Origin: Methanococcoides sp. EBM-47
GTDB lineage: Archaea > Halobacteriota > Methanosarcinia > Methanosarcinales > Methanosarcinaceae
DNA: 64,000 nucleotides
Direction of reading: 5' to 3'
Assembly (NCBI GenBank): GCA_001896725.1
Contig: MPPA01000001.1
Location: 124,001-188,000, forward strand
The notes under the pieces are model-generated. The model searched no databases. It was given only the letters and a program-made list of their open reading frames with translations, and was not told the origin of the DNA. Shown here piece after piece: positions 7,375-17,085 of the stretch. Each line of letters starts with the position of its first letter. Position 1 is the stretch's first letter. Both the position numbers and the translations under genes were made by a program.

Positions 7375-9756
7375 ATGGATACATGCATCATTGGTTCACA
7401 GGGTGAGAAGGAAGCAGTTCAGGGGAATGACAAAAGGCTTAAGTTCATAGATACTGTCCAGGAGGACATGACACTTCCTCAAAAGCAGGCCGTACAAAAG
7501 ACCCTTGATGGCCATTCCATATCTGTAATGCCAAAAGTCCGTACCACTGACGGGCACATGGTGGACTGGGATCGCAACATAGTGGTTAATCAGCTGATGA
7601 AGGAAACAGAGCTTGCCGCAAGGTTCCACAATAAATCAGGTATAAGCAGAGAGAAAGCCCAGGAGATCGCAAAGGATACTGAGAGGCGCATAAGGCAGCT
7701 GGACCTCAAGTTCCTTTCAGGCCCACTCATTAGGGAAATGGTCAATATGATCCTGCTGGAGCGTGGGCATGTGGAATGGAGGAATGTTTCCACCAGAGTG
7801 GGTACTCCTGTATATGATGCCTGCGAGATCGATCTTGGTTCAGGTTTTGAGGCAAAGGACAATGCAAATCTGCAGGAGAATGCCGAAACATCACATAAGA
7901 AGAAAGCAGACAAGATATCTAAAGAGCAGTATCTGCTGCTGTTACCACCTAAACTTGCAGACCTGCATCTTAATGGCGATCTGCATATCCATGATCTGGA
8001 ATATATGGGTACACGTGCCTTCTGCCAGGACTGGGACCTGAGGTATTTCTTCTACTATGGCCTCATGCCTGATGGGTCCGGTGCCAAGGCCAGTGTCGCA
8101 GGACCGGCCATGAAGGCAGAGGTTGCCATCCTGCATGCGGTAAAAGCGTTGGGTAGCGCCCAGACAAACTTTGCCGGTGGACAGGGGTTCTATAATTTTC
8201 TGACATTCCTTGCACCTTATTTCGAAGGCAAGAGCTACAATGATATAGAACAGCTTATGCAAATGTTCGTGTACGAGATGACACAGATGATGGTGGCCCG
8301 GGGGGGACAGGTTGTCTTCTCCTCGGTACAGTTGTCTCCCGGTGTACCAAAGCTCTGGAAGAATATCCCGGTAGTATACAAGGGTAAAGTACATGATGGG
8401 ACCAATGGCACTGTCAGACGTACTTATGGAGAGTTCGAACGTGAGGTGAGACTGGGGTTTGCAGCCCTCATGAACGTGATGCTTCAGGGAGATAATTGGG
8501 GTAAGCCGTTTAACTTCCCTAAACCTGAGGTTTCCATTGAACCGGATTTCATGCAGGAGGACGAGATGTTCAACCGTGCTCATCCTGAACTTCCTACATA
8601 TGATGGCCTTTACACTCTGGCATTCGAGCTGGCTGCAAAGTTCGGCACACCTTACTTTGATAATCAGCTTCCTGAGTACAGAGGAGCTGGAGAAGGGATT
8701 TCATGTTATCAGTGCTGTGCATATCAGTTCTCTGCTAATGCAGATGCTGATGCCAGTTTTGATGACAAACTCCATTTCAAGGACGGAAAGCATTTCTCCA
8801 TGGGCTCGTGGCAGGTGGTGACACTGAATTGTCCCAGAGCTGCATACAGAGCAAATGGTGATGATAAGGCCCTCTTTGCGGGTCTTAAGAACCTGATGGA
8901 CCAGGCGATCAAAATATTTGCAACCAAAAGGCAGTGGATGGATAACATCATAGAGAACAACAGGATGCCTTTTGCAACACAGCGCCCAAAGGACCCAATT
9001 ACCGGCATAAAGGGTTCAATAGCGGTGGATATAGATTCACTGGTATACACCATAGGTGTTGTAGGTATAAACGAGATGGTGCAATACCATACAGGCAACC
9101 AGATACATGAGTCAAAGGCTGCGTTCAAGTTCGCTATAAGGGTAATGACAGAACTTGAAATATATGCACGCGAGCTGGGACAGAAACATGGGATAGAGAT
9201 AGCACTTGCAAGAACACCAGCAGAGACCACAGGTCAGCGGTTCGCTGTATCCGATCTGCTGCATGAGGAATATGCAGATAGCGTAAAGCAGGTTGTACAG
9301 GGTGATCTGAAGAAGGCCTTGACAATGATAAAGGAAACCCATGATCTTCCCATCTATTACACCAATGGTACCCATGTTCCACCTGGAGCTGATATATCCC
9401 TTGCTGACAGGATAAAGATAGAACATGTGTTCTTCCCCATAGTGGATGGAGGCAATATTTGCCACATCTGGCTAGGAGAAGGCTCACCTGACCCTAAGGG
9501 CCTGAAGGAATTTGCCATGAACATAGCGAGGAACACACAGGTAGGATACTTTACCTTCACCAAGGATATGACGATCTGTCTGAACGATTTCCATATGATG
9601 TCAGATCTCAAGGATGTCTGTGAGAACTGTGGCTCTTCCAATGTTGAACAGATGTCTAGGGTCACAGGATATATACAATCTGTCAGTGGCTGGAATGCTG
9701 CAAAGAAGCAGGAACTGGCAGACAGGAAGAGATATAAAGTAACTGGTATAGCATGA
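7375..9756 (+). CDS. nrdD: Anaerobic (class III) ribonucleoside-triphosphate reductase with ATP-cone
   Basis: 793 aa. It reduces ribonucleotides to deoxyribonucleotides using a glycyl radical. An ATP-cone allosteric domain occupies about residues 45-140 (PKVRTTDGHMVDWDRNIVVN, then RGHVEWRNVSTRVGTPVYD). The catalytic barrel follows, with NGDLHIHDLEYMG, GISCYQCCAYQF and ETTGQRFAVSD. The C-terminus has a two-Cys zinc-type motif (CENCGSSNVEQM) and the glycyl radical site RVTGYIQSVSGWNAAK. The start at 7375 is chosen because GGAGG lies 11 bases upstream; a TTG at 7357 overlaps that SD. It forms an operon with the glutaredoxin and nrdG. A second, shorter NrdD is at 19954-21756. Confidence 0.95.
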   Translation: MDTCIIGSQGEKEAVQGNDKRLKFIDTVQEDMTLPQKQAVQKTLDGHSISVMPKVRTTDGHMVDWDRNIVVNQLMKETELAARFHNKSGISREKAQEIAKDTERRIRQLDLKFLSGPLIREMVNMILLERGHVEWRNVSTRVGTPVYDACEIDLGSGFEAKDNANLQENAETSHKKKADKISKEQYLLLLPPKLADLHLNGDLHIHDLEYMGTRAFCQDWDLRYFFYYGLMPDGSGAKASVAGPAMKAEVAILHAVKALGSAQTNFAGGQGFYNFLTFLAPYFEGKSYNDIEQLMQMFVYEMTQMMVARGGQVVFSSVQLSPGVPKLWKNIPVVYKGKVHDGTNGTVRRTYGEFEREVRLGFAALMNVMLQGDNWGKPFNFPKPEVSIEPDFMQEDEMFNRAHPELPTYDGLYTLAFELAAKFGTPYFDNQLPEYRGAGEGISCYQCCAYQFSANADADASFDDKLHFKDGKHFSMGSWQVVTLNCPRAAYRANGDDKALFAGLKNLMDQAIKIFATKRQWMDNIIENNRMPFATQRPKDPITGIKGSIAVDIDSLVYTIGVVGINEMVQYHTGNQIHESKAAFKFAIRVMTELEIYARELGQKHGIEIALARTPAETTGQRFAVSDLLHEEYADSVKQVVQGDLKKALTMIKETHDLPIYYTNGTHVPPGADISLADRIKIEHVFFPIVDGGNICHIWLGEGSPDPKGLKEFAMNIARNTQVGYFTFTKDMTICLNDFHMMSDLKDVCENCGSSNVEQMSRVTGYIQSVSGWNAAKKQELADRKRYKVTGIA

Positions 9757-9766
9757 TAGTGGTGTA

Positions 9767-10552
9767 ATGAAAGCCAATTACGGCTCATACATATCCATTT
9801 CGACGGTGGACTGGCATGGGAAAGCGGCAATAGTTCTCTTTTTAAGAGGATGCCCTTTCCGATGCCCCTACTGCCAGAACAGCGAGATCCTGACAGGGTC
9901 CGACCTTGTTGAAATAAAGACACTGCATGATAAAATTGAAGGCTCCATCCCATTTATAAGCAGTCTTGTGATCTCAGGTGGAGAGCCACTGATGCAGAAG
10001 GACGCTGTGAAGGAACTGGCAAGGTTTGCCAGAAAAAAGGGATTACTTGTCGGCATCCATACCAATGGTTTTTATCCACAGGTTATTGAAGAGCTCCTGC
10101 AAGGATCATTAGTGGACAGTTTTTTCCTGGATATCAAGGCTTCTGTGAACGACCCCATAACTTACTGTAAGGTCATCGGTTGCTATGAACATAGCCTTGC
10201 CTTGGAACCTAAAGAAGTTATAGAAAAGATCACAAAGAGCCTTGATCTCATTTCCAGAAGTGATGCTGATCTGGAAGTAAGAACTACCGTTATACCCGGT
10301 CTTGTGGGTAGCAAGGAAGATATTGCTGCAATAGGTCAGTTTTTATCGCCTTATCTCAAGGATAAAGATAAACCTTATGTGATACAACAAGGATTGCCTG
10401 AAAATGCCATGTCTGAAAACTTAAGGGAAATAAAACCATTTACAAGAGAAGAATTACTTGAGATGGCCAAAGCTGCATATCCGTTTTTACATAATGTATG
10501 GATCAGGACAAAAGAAGCGGGTAATGAAAGAGTTGATTTCGAACTCATTTGA
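9767..10552 (+). CDS. nrdG: Anaerobic RNR activating protein, radical SAM
   Basis: 261 aa. It generates the glycyl radical on NrdD from SAM and a [4Fe-4S] cluster. The cluster motif CPFRCPYC (CX3CX2C) follows LRGCPF near residue 29, then SGGEPLM for SAM binding near residue 67. IHTNGFYP and LDIKA match the activase family. It starts 10 bases after the nrdD stop, so the two are translationally close. It is longer than E. coli NrdG and resembles the archaeal/thermophile type. No other activase is in the window, so it may also serve the second NrdD. Confidence 0.92.
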   Translation: MKANYGSYISISTVDWHGKAAIVLFLRGCPFRCPYCQNSEILTGSDLVEIKTLHDKIEGSIPFISSLVISGGEPLMQKDAVKELARFARKKGLLVGIHTNGFYPQVIEELLQGSLVDSFFLDIKASVNDPITYCKVIGCYEHSLALEPKEVIEKITKSLDLISRSDADLEVRTTVIPGLVGSKEDIAAIGQFLSPYLKDKDKPYVIQQGLPENAMSENLREIKPFTREELLEMAKAAYPFLHNVWIRTKEAGNERVDFELI

Positions 10553-10858
10553 AGCTTACAAGAAACAGCACTTATCACTCATTCCTGTGGCATGAGGAAT
10601 GCCCTTTCCAGTTCAGTACAAGGCTTTGTGTAAACTGTCAGAGTTATGGTGGAATATTTTTCCAATTGTAATAGCGCTTTCAGTTATAATTACTATTGTT
10701 TTTGGAACAGGCTGCCGTGTACACAGGAAATGATAGCCTTGTAACCCATTTTATTGGAAGCCTTAAGTATTATATTGGATGAATGTCTATGACGCATACA
10801 ATTAAATAAAAGTTATTTGATTTGTTTATAATTTTTTTAAAATATTGAATGATATCCT
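10553..10858. other. Intergenic region after nrdG
   Basis: About 306 bases without a gene. A perfect 7-bp inverted repeat, CATTCCT...AGGAATG, with an 8-base loop lies at 10580-10601, 28 bases after the nrdG stop; it may be a 3' hairpin. The last ~60 bases are very AT-rich and probably hold the thiL promoter. Confidence 0.4.
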
Positions 10859-11857
10859 ATGAACTATATACCAGTTTCACAGCTTGGGGAAAGGCCCCTT
10901 ATATCCCTGATCTCGAACATATTCCTTGAATTGCCGGATGAGATAATTTTAGGCGCGGGCGCTGATGACTGTGCAGTTATCGATGTTAATGAAAGTTCAT
11001 ATCTTGTAGTTACCACGGATATGCTGCATCGTATGACCGATTTTCCCAAACAGATGAGTCCCTGGCAGATCGGATGGATGTCCGCAGCGGTCAACCTTAG
11101 TGATATTGCCGCTATGGGTGCCCGACCAACGGGTCTATTGGCTGCTATAGGTCTTCCACATGATATAGATGTCTCTTTTGTGAAAGAGATAGCAAGAGGT
11201 ATGAGAGACTGTACCAGGGAATATGATACAGCGGTCATAGGAGGAGATATCGATACTCATGACGAGCTTACTATTTGCGGCACTGCCCTTGGAACAGTAT
11301 CGAAAGGAGAACTGCTAACAAGAAAAGGTGCCCAGGCAGGGGATAAGGTGTGTGTTACAGGATACGCAGGTTCTGCGGGTGCTGCATTGCATGCCCTTGA
11401 AAATGATATTCCTGCGCCGGATAATGTCCTGAAGGCTTTGTTCGAACCAATACCCCGTATAAAAGAAGCCATGAAACTTGCATCAATGGGCCATGTGACA
11501 AGTATGATGGACACAAGTGATGGTATTGCACTGTCACTATATGATCTTTCCAAAGCCTCAGAGGTTGGGTTCAGGCTACAGGAAGAGGCACTGCCTTTGC
11601 AGCCAGAGGTGAAAGAACTAATGTCCTTCGACAGGACAACTCTAAGTTCCATGGCTCTTTATACTGGAGGCGACTTTGAACTTTTATTTACTGTAAGGCC
11701 CGAGGGCATTGAAGATGTACTGAAGCTGGGCAATATCAGTATGATAGGAGAGGTCTTGCCTCATGAGAGGTCGATCTCTATACAGAAGATGGATGGTACT
11801 GTGTTACAAGTAGAACGAAAAGGCTATGAACAGTTAAAGATAGCAGATAATACATAA
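10859..11857 (+). CDS. thiL: Thiamine-monophosphate kinase
   Basis: 332 aa of the PurM/AIR synthase-like fold. ThiL phosphorylates thiamine monophosphate to thiamine diphosphate. Motifs are GAGADDCAVID near residue 32, the metal-binding TTDMLHRMTDFP, AVNLSDIAAMGARPTGLL, GGDIDTHDELTICGTALG, and DTSDGIALSLYDL. The product is the cofactor used by the AlsS-like enzyme elsewhere in this window. The SD is weak. The large S-layer gene follows 46 bases later on the same strand. Confidence 0.93.
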   Translation: MNYIPVSQLGERPLISLISNIFLELPDEIILGAGADDCAVIDVNESSYLVVTTDMLHRMTDFPKQMSPWQIGWMSAAVNLSDIAAMGARPTGLLAAIGLPHDIDVSFVKEIARGMRDCTREYDTAVIGGDIDTHDELTICGTALGTVSKGELLTRKGAQAGDKVCVTGYAGSAGAALHALENDIPAPDNVLKALFEPIPRIKEAMKLASMGHVTSMMDTSDGIALSLYDLSKASEVGFRLQEEALPLQPEVKELMSFDRTTLSSMALYTGGDFELLFTVRPEGIEDVLKLGNISMIGEVLPHERSISIQKMDGTVLQVERKGYEQLKIADNT

Positions 11858-11903
11858 AGATGAAAGAAATCGAGCTAAAGAAGAAATAATGGTAGGTTAT
11901 ATT

Positions 11904-14900
11904 ATGAAAACCCGTTCAGGTTTTATTCTATATTTAGTATTGATCTTATTAGCAGGCGGAGCGATCGCGCTCCCGAGTATCTCAAATCCTGATCCGGCAA
12001 GCGATCCGACTTCCATAGTTGGAGAGGAACAAGCTTTCAGGATAACAGTGAATGAAACGTCCAATATAACTTGGTATTTAAACGATGCACCAGTACATGA
12101 AGATACATCAGTGCTCGCATCTGAATACTTAAATAATAGTGCGCCCGCAGGGAAATACAATGTAACAGCTATTGCAACGAATGTGAACGGTTCTGACCAG
12201 CAGACATGGAACTGGACGGTTTCAAATGCGACACTTGCTATAACAGATTTCAAACCCATCAGCATCACTCCTGGCTCAACGACAGGGGTTGCTCAGGAAT
12301 TCAACATTACACTAAATCAGGAAGCTACGATAAGATGGCTTATTGACGGTAAAGAAATAAGAACATCAACTGCCTCCTCTGATTCATACTCGAACAATAC
12401 TGCTCCTGCCGGGACCTACAATGTAACAGCTATTGCAGAGAATGTGAACGCTTCTGTCCAGCAGACATGGGAATGGACTGTTTCAGATGCACAAAATATG
12501 TCACTTGAGATCACAGAGTTCACTCCTGCAGACAATCCTTCAAGTGTATTGGGCGCTTACCAGAACTTCACAGTTAGAACTAATCAGAATGCAAAGATAG
12601 AGTGGTACATAGATGGTGATCTGGAAAAAACATACGAGGATGTATCATTTACAGCATTTAATGTTTCGGATAGGGGTATAGGTTCCTACAATGTAACAGC
12701 TATTGCATCAAATGTGAATGGGACAGACCAACAGAAATGGACATGGAAGGTAGCTTCTAAAACATACCTAAGTGGAGACCGTATATGGGATGCCAATGCA
12801 GATCAGTCCCTTGATTATACATGGACAGCTTTAAGCTATTCTGGTTTTTACTATGACCTTAATACCGGTGAAGGATCAGAAACAATGACGGTGCATCTTG
12901 ACAGCAGGTCAGACAGGTCGATCAATGAAGGAGATCTGCAATATGAGACTACACCCATAACTACGGAGTTCAAATATAGTAACTGGGGTGATTACCAGAT
13001 CATAGGCTTTATGGCTGAAAAGTATTTTGCTGGGTATCTTGATACTACTAAATTCACTAAGGAGAACAGTGTCATATCAGACGGTATTCTCTCAAAAATA
13101 CTTGTCGATGATGATAATAAAAAATCCCTATATGCAGGGTCAAGTCTCATACTTGAAGAAGGGTATGCTCTGAACATCGTAGAAGTAGATGTGAACGGGA
13201 ACAATGTTTATGTAACTCTTACTAAAGACGGTTCTCATGTTGATGAGACCATAGTAAAGAACGATGGAACCTATGTGTATGAAACCGAGCTTGGAAATAG
13301 CGATAAAATACCCATTATAGCTGTACACTTTGGTAATATCTTCCAGGGTACAGAGGCAAGTGCAATATTCATCAATGCGATCTTCCAGATATCGGATGAA
13401 TACATAACCATTGAATCCGGCGATACCTACGGTGTCATGAAACTAAAGACCGTAAGTGATGAAAGAATAACCATGGAAAACGATCGTTCTATTTCCCTTA
13501 CAAAGGGAAAGGTCACCACCATAATGGGCAAGCTGAAGTTCATCATTGCAGATTCTTCGACTTTAAGGTTTGCACCTTTTGTTGATATGTCAGAAGTTGG
13601 AACTTATGAGTTAAGAGGTACTGTTGCAGAAGGAGAGACCTTTGAGTGGACACCTCTGAACTTTGAGGGATTTTACTATAATATTGACGAAGGAATAGGT
13701 ACTGAAAAACTGAGGATCACTGGACTGTCAGGCAGGACCATTGACAGTGGCAATCTTGTATATACTTCGACCCCTGAAAATGTAAGCTTCCAATATGATG
13801 ATTGGGGAAGCTTCAATGTGATCGGGTTCATGGCTGATAAATACTTTGCAGGCTACCATAAGAATGAGTTCACTACAGATGTTAGCATAGTTTCCCAGGG
13901 TCAGCTGTCTAAAGTACTTCTTGATGAAAAGGATAAAAAATCCCTTGTATCAGGTTCAGCTTTGATATTAGAAGAGGGATATGCTTTGAACATTAAAGAA
14001 GTGGACATCAATGGGAAGAGGGTGCGCGTCAGCCTGACAAAGGATGGTACAGAAGTAGATGATGGCATTGTTGCTTCAGGTGAAACATATGCCTACAAAA
14101 CGGACCTGGGAGATGTTGATGATGTACCTGTAGTCGTTGTCCATTTCAAAGAAGTATTCCAAGGAGCTGAAAGTAGTGCCGTGTTCGTTGATGGGATATT
14201 CCAGATATCTGATGATTACGTATCCATAGAAAGTGATGACTCTTTTGGAAAGATGAAAGTGACCGGTATCGATGAAAGTGGCATCACTATGAAGAATAAG
14301 GATGCTATATCTCTTACAAAGGGTAAAGATATCTCAATTATGGGAGATATTAACTTTAAGGTGGCCGATAAAAGTAATACTGTCAGGTTCTATCCTTTTA
14401 TCGAAGTAAGAACATCCTCTTCCAATTCACTCAATATAGAGCATAGCGAACTAGTGGCGCAGGGCACAGCACTGAAAATAGCTGTGACTTCTAGAGGTAT
14501 GGCTGTAAGCAATGCGACACTTAAAATGGATAGTATGGTCATTGGTTCCACTTCTGCCGAGGGCACATTACAATATACACCGGATAAGATCGGAAACTTC
14601 ACCATAAGAGCAGAAAAGGAAGGATATGTTTCTGCAAGTTCCAATCTTGAGGTAATATCTCCCCAGGATGAATCAAGGAAGATGTCCATAGATATTGTTC
14701 CTGAAGAAGTATATGAGGGAACTACCGTTCAGTTCCTTGTTCTTAAGACTATGGGAAGAGAAGCTATTGAAGGTGCAGAGGTCGCTTTAGATGGAAAGGT
14801 CATAGGTAACACTTCAAAAGATGGGAACATTACCCATACTATGACAGAGGTGGGTATGCACAAGCTAATAGTTTCAAAGCCTGGGTTACTTGACACGGAA

Positions 14901-15338
14901 CTTAACTTTGAGGTAAAGGAACTTGCTGCCAAATTCACTTTCACGAACCTGCAGATATCACCACTTGAGATAAGAGCTGGGGATAAAGCAACTATTTCGG
15001 TCGATGTGGCAAATACCGGAACAGCACCTGGTAACTATACCGCTGAATTGAAGATCAATGGTACTGTTGTGGATTCCCAGGAAGTGGCACTTAACAATGG
15101 AAATTCCACCACATTGAAATTTGTCCATGTGGAAAAAGAGCCAGGCACATATGTAGTTTCAGTTCAGCAGCTGAGCGTTACCTATGAAGTACTGGAGAAA
15201 TCTGGTACCATCTGGTATATTCTCGGAGGTATCATCCTGCTGGCTGCAGCCGGAGTTGGTTATCTGTTCACGGCTGGTGGCTGGACAGTGGAAATGGCAA
15301 AGGAAAAAATAAATGAATTTATCGGTTCTATCCGATAA
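11904..15338 (+). CDS. S-layer-type surface protein with duplicated domains
   Basis: 1144 aa. An N-terminal signal peptide (MKTRSGFILYLVLILLAGGA) is followed by three ~85-residue Ig-like repeats each ending near YNVTAIA.NVN...W.WTV (to ~residue 285). Two tandem ~270-residue S-layer duplication domains follow (~290-560 and ~565-840), each with GFMA(E/D)KYFAGY, ALILEEGYALNI and FQISD. Then come two carboxypeptidase-regulatory-like segments (~850-1015), a CARDB-like domain (~1020-1110), and a C-terminal membrane helix (WYILGGIILLAAAGVGYLF). Many N-x-T/S sequons suggest glycosylation. The double domain is the form seen in Methanosarcina S-layer proteins; the extra repeats suggest an accessory rather than the main sheet protein. 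ATG 11904 is preferred over 11889 for its nearby AGGT. Confidence 0.88.
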   Translation: MKTRSGFILYLVLILLAGGAIALPSISNPDPASDPTSIVGEEQAFRITVNETSNITWYLNDAPVHEDTSVLASEYLNNSAPAGKYNVTAIATNVNGSDQQTWNWTVSNATLAITDFKPISITPGSTTGVAQEFNITLNQEATIRWLIDGKEIRTSTASSDSYSNNTAPAGTYNVTAIAENVNASVQQTWEWTVSDAQNMSLEITEFTPADNPSSVLGAYQNFTVRTNQNAKIEWYIDGDLEKTYEDVSFTAFNVSDRGIGSYNVTAIASNVNGTDQQKWTWKVASKTYLSGDRIWDANADQSLDYTWTALSYSGFYYDLNTGEGSETMTVHLDSRSDRSINEGDLQYETTPITTEFKYSNWGDYQIIGFMAEKYFAGYLDTTKFTKENSVISDGILSKILVDDDNKKSLYAGSSLILEEGYALNIVEVDVNGNNVYVTLTKDGSHVDETIVKNDGTYVYETELGNSDKIPIIAVHFGNIFQGTEASAIFINAIFQISDEYITIESGDTYGVMKLKTVSDERITMENDRSISLTKGKVTTIMGKLKFIIADSSTLRFAPFVDMSEVGTYELRGTVAEGETFEWTPLNFEGFYYNIDEGIGTEKLRITGLSGRTIDSGNLVYTSTPENVSFQYDDWGSFNVIGFMADKYFAGYHKNEFTTDVSIVSQGQLSKVLLDEKDKKSLVSGSALILEEGYALNIKEVDINGKRVRVSLTKDGTEVDDGIVASGETYAYKTDLGDVDDVPVVVVHFKEVFQGAESSAVFVDGIFQISDDYVSIESDDSFGKMKVTGIDESGITMKNKDAISLTKGKDISIMGDINFKVADKSNTVRFYPFIEVRTSSSNSLNIEHSELVAQGTALKIAVTSRGMAVSNATLKMDSMVIGSTSAEGTLQYTPDKIGNFTIRAEKEGYVSASSNLEVISPQDESRKMSIDIVPEEVYEGTTVQFLVLKTMGREAIEGAEVALDGKVIGNTSKDGNITHTMTEVGMHKLIVSKPGLLDTELNFEVKELAAKFTFTNLQISPLEIRAGDKATISVDVANTGTAPGNYTAELKINGTVVDSQEVALNNGNSTTLKFVHVEKEPGTYVVSVQQLSVTYEVLEKSGTIWYILGGIILLAAAGVGYLFTAGGWTVEMAKEKINEFIGSIR

Positions 15339-15344
15339 ATTCAA

Positions 15345-15866
15345 TTAACTTATTTTTCTTGATACTCTTTCTATAGCTTCTATCAAGCTGTTCCTTGGCA
15401 TGATCGTGGCCACTGGGATTCTCAGTATTTTTTCCACGGTAGGACTTACAATAGGTGCGCATACCAAAGCACGTGCCCCTTCCCGTTCTGCTCTAACCGC
15501 AGCAATAATGGCCTCTTCTATGGAGGTGGCAGAATATTCCCTTATAGTACAGAGATTTCCTCCTATCTTTTTCTTTGTTTCTCTTATATTGTCAAGCACT
15601 GGCCTTGCAGCAATGACAGCTATAAAATTTCCCTTTTCGGCATTTTGCAGTCTCTTTATGGTTTTAATTATCTGCCTCAAGGTTTTCATATTAGGCTCCC
15701 TTTTGTCTGACATTATCTTGTATAAAGTGCTCGCAGGTATGTTCGCCTCCTGTGCAAATTCCACTGCGGTCAGACCAAGATCTTCTTTCAATATTAAAGA
15801 AAATGTTCTCTGGAACTCTTCATAAGAATCGATAATAGCATCCATCACCCTATCTGATGGTTCCAT
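15345..15866 (-). CDS. Archaeal HTH (XRE-like) transcriptional regulator
   Basis: 173 aa. Residues ~30-70 form a Cro/C1-type helix-turn-helix (LTAVEFAQEANIPASTLYKI with recognition helix and KREPNMKTLRQI). The C-terminal domain (ARPVLDNIRETKKKIGGNL onward) resembles a PrpR-like sensor domain found with HTHs in archaea. The start at 15866 is chosen because GGAGG lies four bases upstream; the ATG at 15884 overlaps that SD. It is divergent from the ABC transporter operon, which it probably controls (inference). Confidence 0.8.
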   Translation of the reverse strand: MEPSDRVMDAIIDSYEEFQRTFSLILKEDLGLTAVEFAQEANIPASTLYKIMSDKREPNMKTLRQIIKTIKRLQNAEKGNFIAVIAARPVLDNIRETKKKIGGNLCTIREYSATSIEEAIIAAVRAEREGARALVCAPIVSPTVEKILRIPVATIMPRNSLIEAIERVSRKIS

Positions 15867-16015
15867 ACTTCCTCCATATATCAAATATAGTGTCCTTAAG
15901 CGGAAATGATAGAGCTTATATTTATACTTTCAGGAAAATCACTTTATACTCTATGGGAAACATTAAATATAGCTCAGATGAACGATTCCATTATTGAGAA
16001 AGGAGGTATAACGAT
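15867..16015. promoter_or_regulatory. Divergent promoter of regulator and ABC transporter
   Basis: Contains TATA-like boxes for both directions (tatatttatac; attaaatata) and matched half-sites ATAGAG at 15909-15914 and CTCTAT at 15949-15954, extended by AT-rich symmetry. This suits an operator read in both directions. Confidence 0.4.
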
Positions 16016-17035
16016 ATGAACAGCAAAAGTATTAACAGGATCATGGGTGCCATATTTGTCGTTACCGCTATGATGGCCATTGCATTTATTTCAGGTTGTA
16101 CTGGACCTGAACAAAATAAAAATCAGACAGGGGATCTCACAGAGATACACTTTGGATACCAACCCAGTACTCATCAGATAACATATCTCACAGCAAAGGA
16201 TAAAGGCTGGTGGGACAAGAACCTGGCGCCTTTGGGTATAGTAAAAACTACAGACAATCTCTTCCCAAGTGGAGCACCAGAAATGAATTCTATGCTTGCA
16301 GGGGACATCGATGTAGCATATGTAGGGGCAGCACCATTCATAGCAGCTTTGGGTAGTGGCATTGATGCCAAGATCGTGGCTGCTGTCCAGGTACAGGGTT
16401 CTGATATCTCAGTGCGCACAGGAGTGCCTTATGAAAAGCCTGAAGATCTCAAAGGTCTGAAGATAGCTACGTTCCCACCAGGTACCATCCAGGACACTCT
16501 GCTTAGGAGCTGGCTTAAAACGAATAATATCGACCCAGACAAAGATGTGACCATTCTGCCCATGACACCGGCAGACGCTGTGACAGCCATCTCGGCCAGC
16601 AAGGTTGATGCTACCTTCCTTCCGCACCCAGCACCAACTGAAATAAAGGAAAAGGGGTATGGTCGTACAGTGGTTCAGTCAGGAGAGATCATGCCTAACC
16701 ATGCATGCTGTGTGGTAGTTGTAAGTGGAAAACTCATCAGGAACCACCCTGAAGTGGTTGCAAAAATTGTTGAAACACATGTAGATGCTACAGAGTACAA
16801 TAATGCACATCCTGATGAAGCCGCACAGATCTATGCAGCTGATCAAGGAATGGACCTGAAAATTGTCCAGGATTCTATTAATGAGTGGGATGGTAGATGG
16901 GTGGCGGATCCACATCTGATCGTGAACTCAACTGTAGATTATGCAAATATACAGTATGAACTGGGGTATATAAGCAAACCACTTACAGAAAAAGATATAT
17001 TTGATACATCTTTTTATGATTCCTTGCAAAAGTAA
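16016..17035 (+). CDS. ABC transporter substrate-binding lipoprotein (SsuA/TauA/NMT1-like)
   Basis: 339 aa. A lipoprotein signal (AFISGCTGP, lipobox Cys near residue 28) anchors it to the membrane. The mature protein is a type II periplasmic-binding fold of the NMT1/ThiY/SsuA kind: IHFGYQPSTHQITYLTAKDKG, AGDIDVAYVGAAPFIAAL, LKGLKIATFPPGT and KVDATFLPHPAP. A strong SD (AAGGAGG) lies upstream. It is the first gene of a three-gene transporter. Relatives carry aliphatic sulfonates, taurine, nitrate or pyrimidine precursors; the sequence does not decide which. Confidence 0.88.
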   Translation: MNSKSINRIMGAIFVVTAMMAIAFISGCTGPEQNKNQTGDLTEIHFGYQPSTHQITYLTAKDKGWWDKNLAPLGIVKTTDNLFPSGAPEMNSMLAGDIDVAYVGAAPFIAALGSGIDAKIVAAVQVQGSDISVRTGVPYEKPEDLKGLKIATFPPGTIQDTLLRSWLKTNNIDPDKDVTILPMTPADAVTAISASKVDATFLPHPAPTEIKEKGYGRTVVQSGEIMPNHACCVVVVSGKLIRNHPEVVAKIVETHVDATEYNNAHPDEAAQIYAADQGMDLKIVQDSINEWDGRWVADPHLIVNSTVDYANIQYELGYISKPLTEKDIFDTSFYDSLQK

Positions 17036-17085
17036 GTATATTAACAATAACTTACATGAATGAGCAAGGAGCTCTGTAAGCGGAC

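Noticed and set aside
7942-8583. 213-codon minus-strand frame inside nrdD
   Set aside because: Shadow of the NrdD coding sequence; no motif.
10580-10601. Intrinsic terminator after nrdG
   Set aside because: The hairpin is perfect but is not followed by a T-run, so it is noted only as an inverted repeat.
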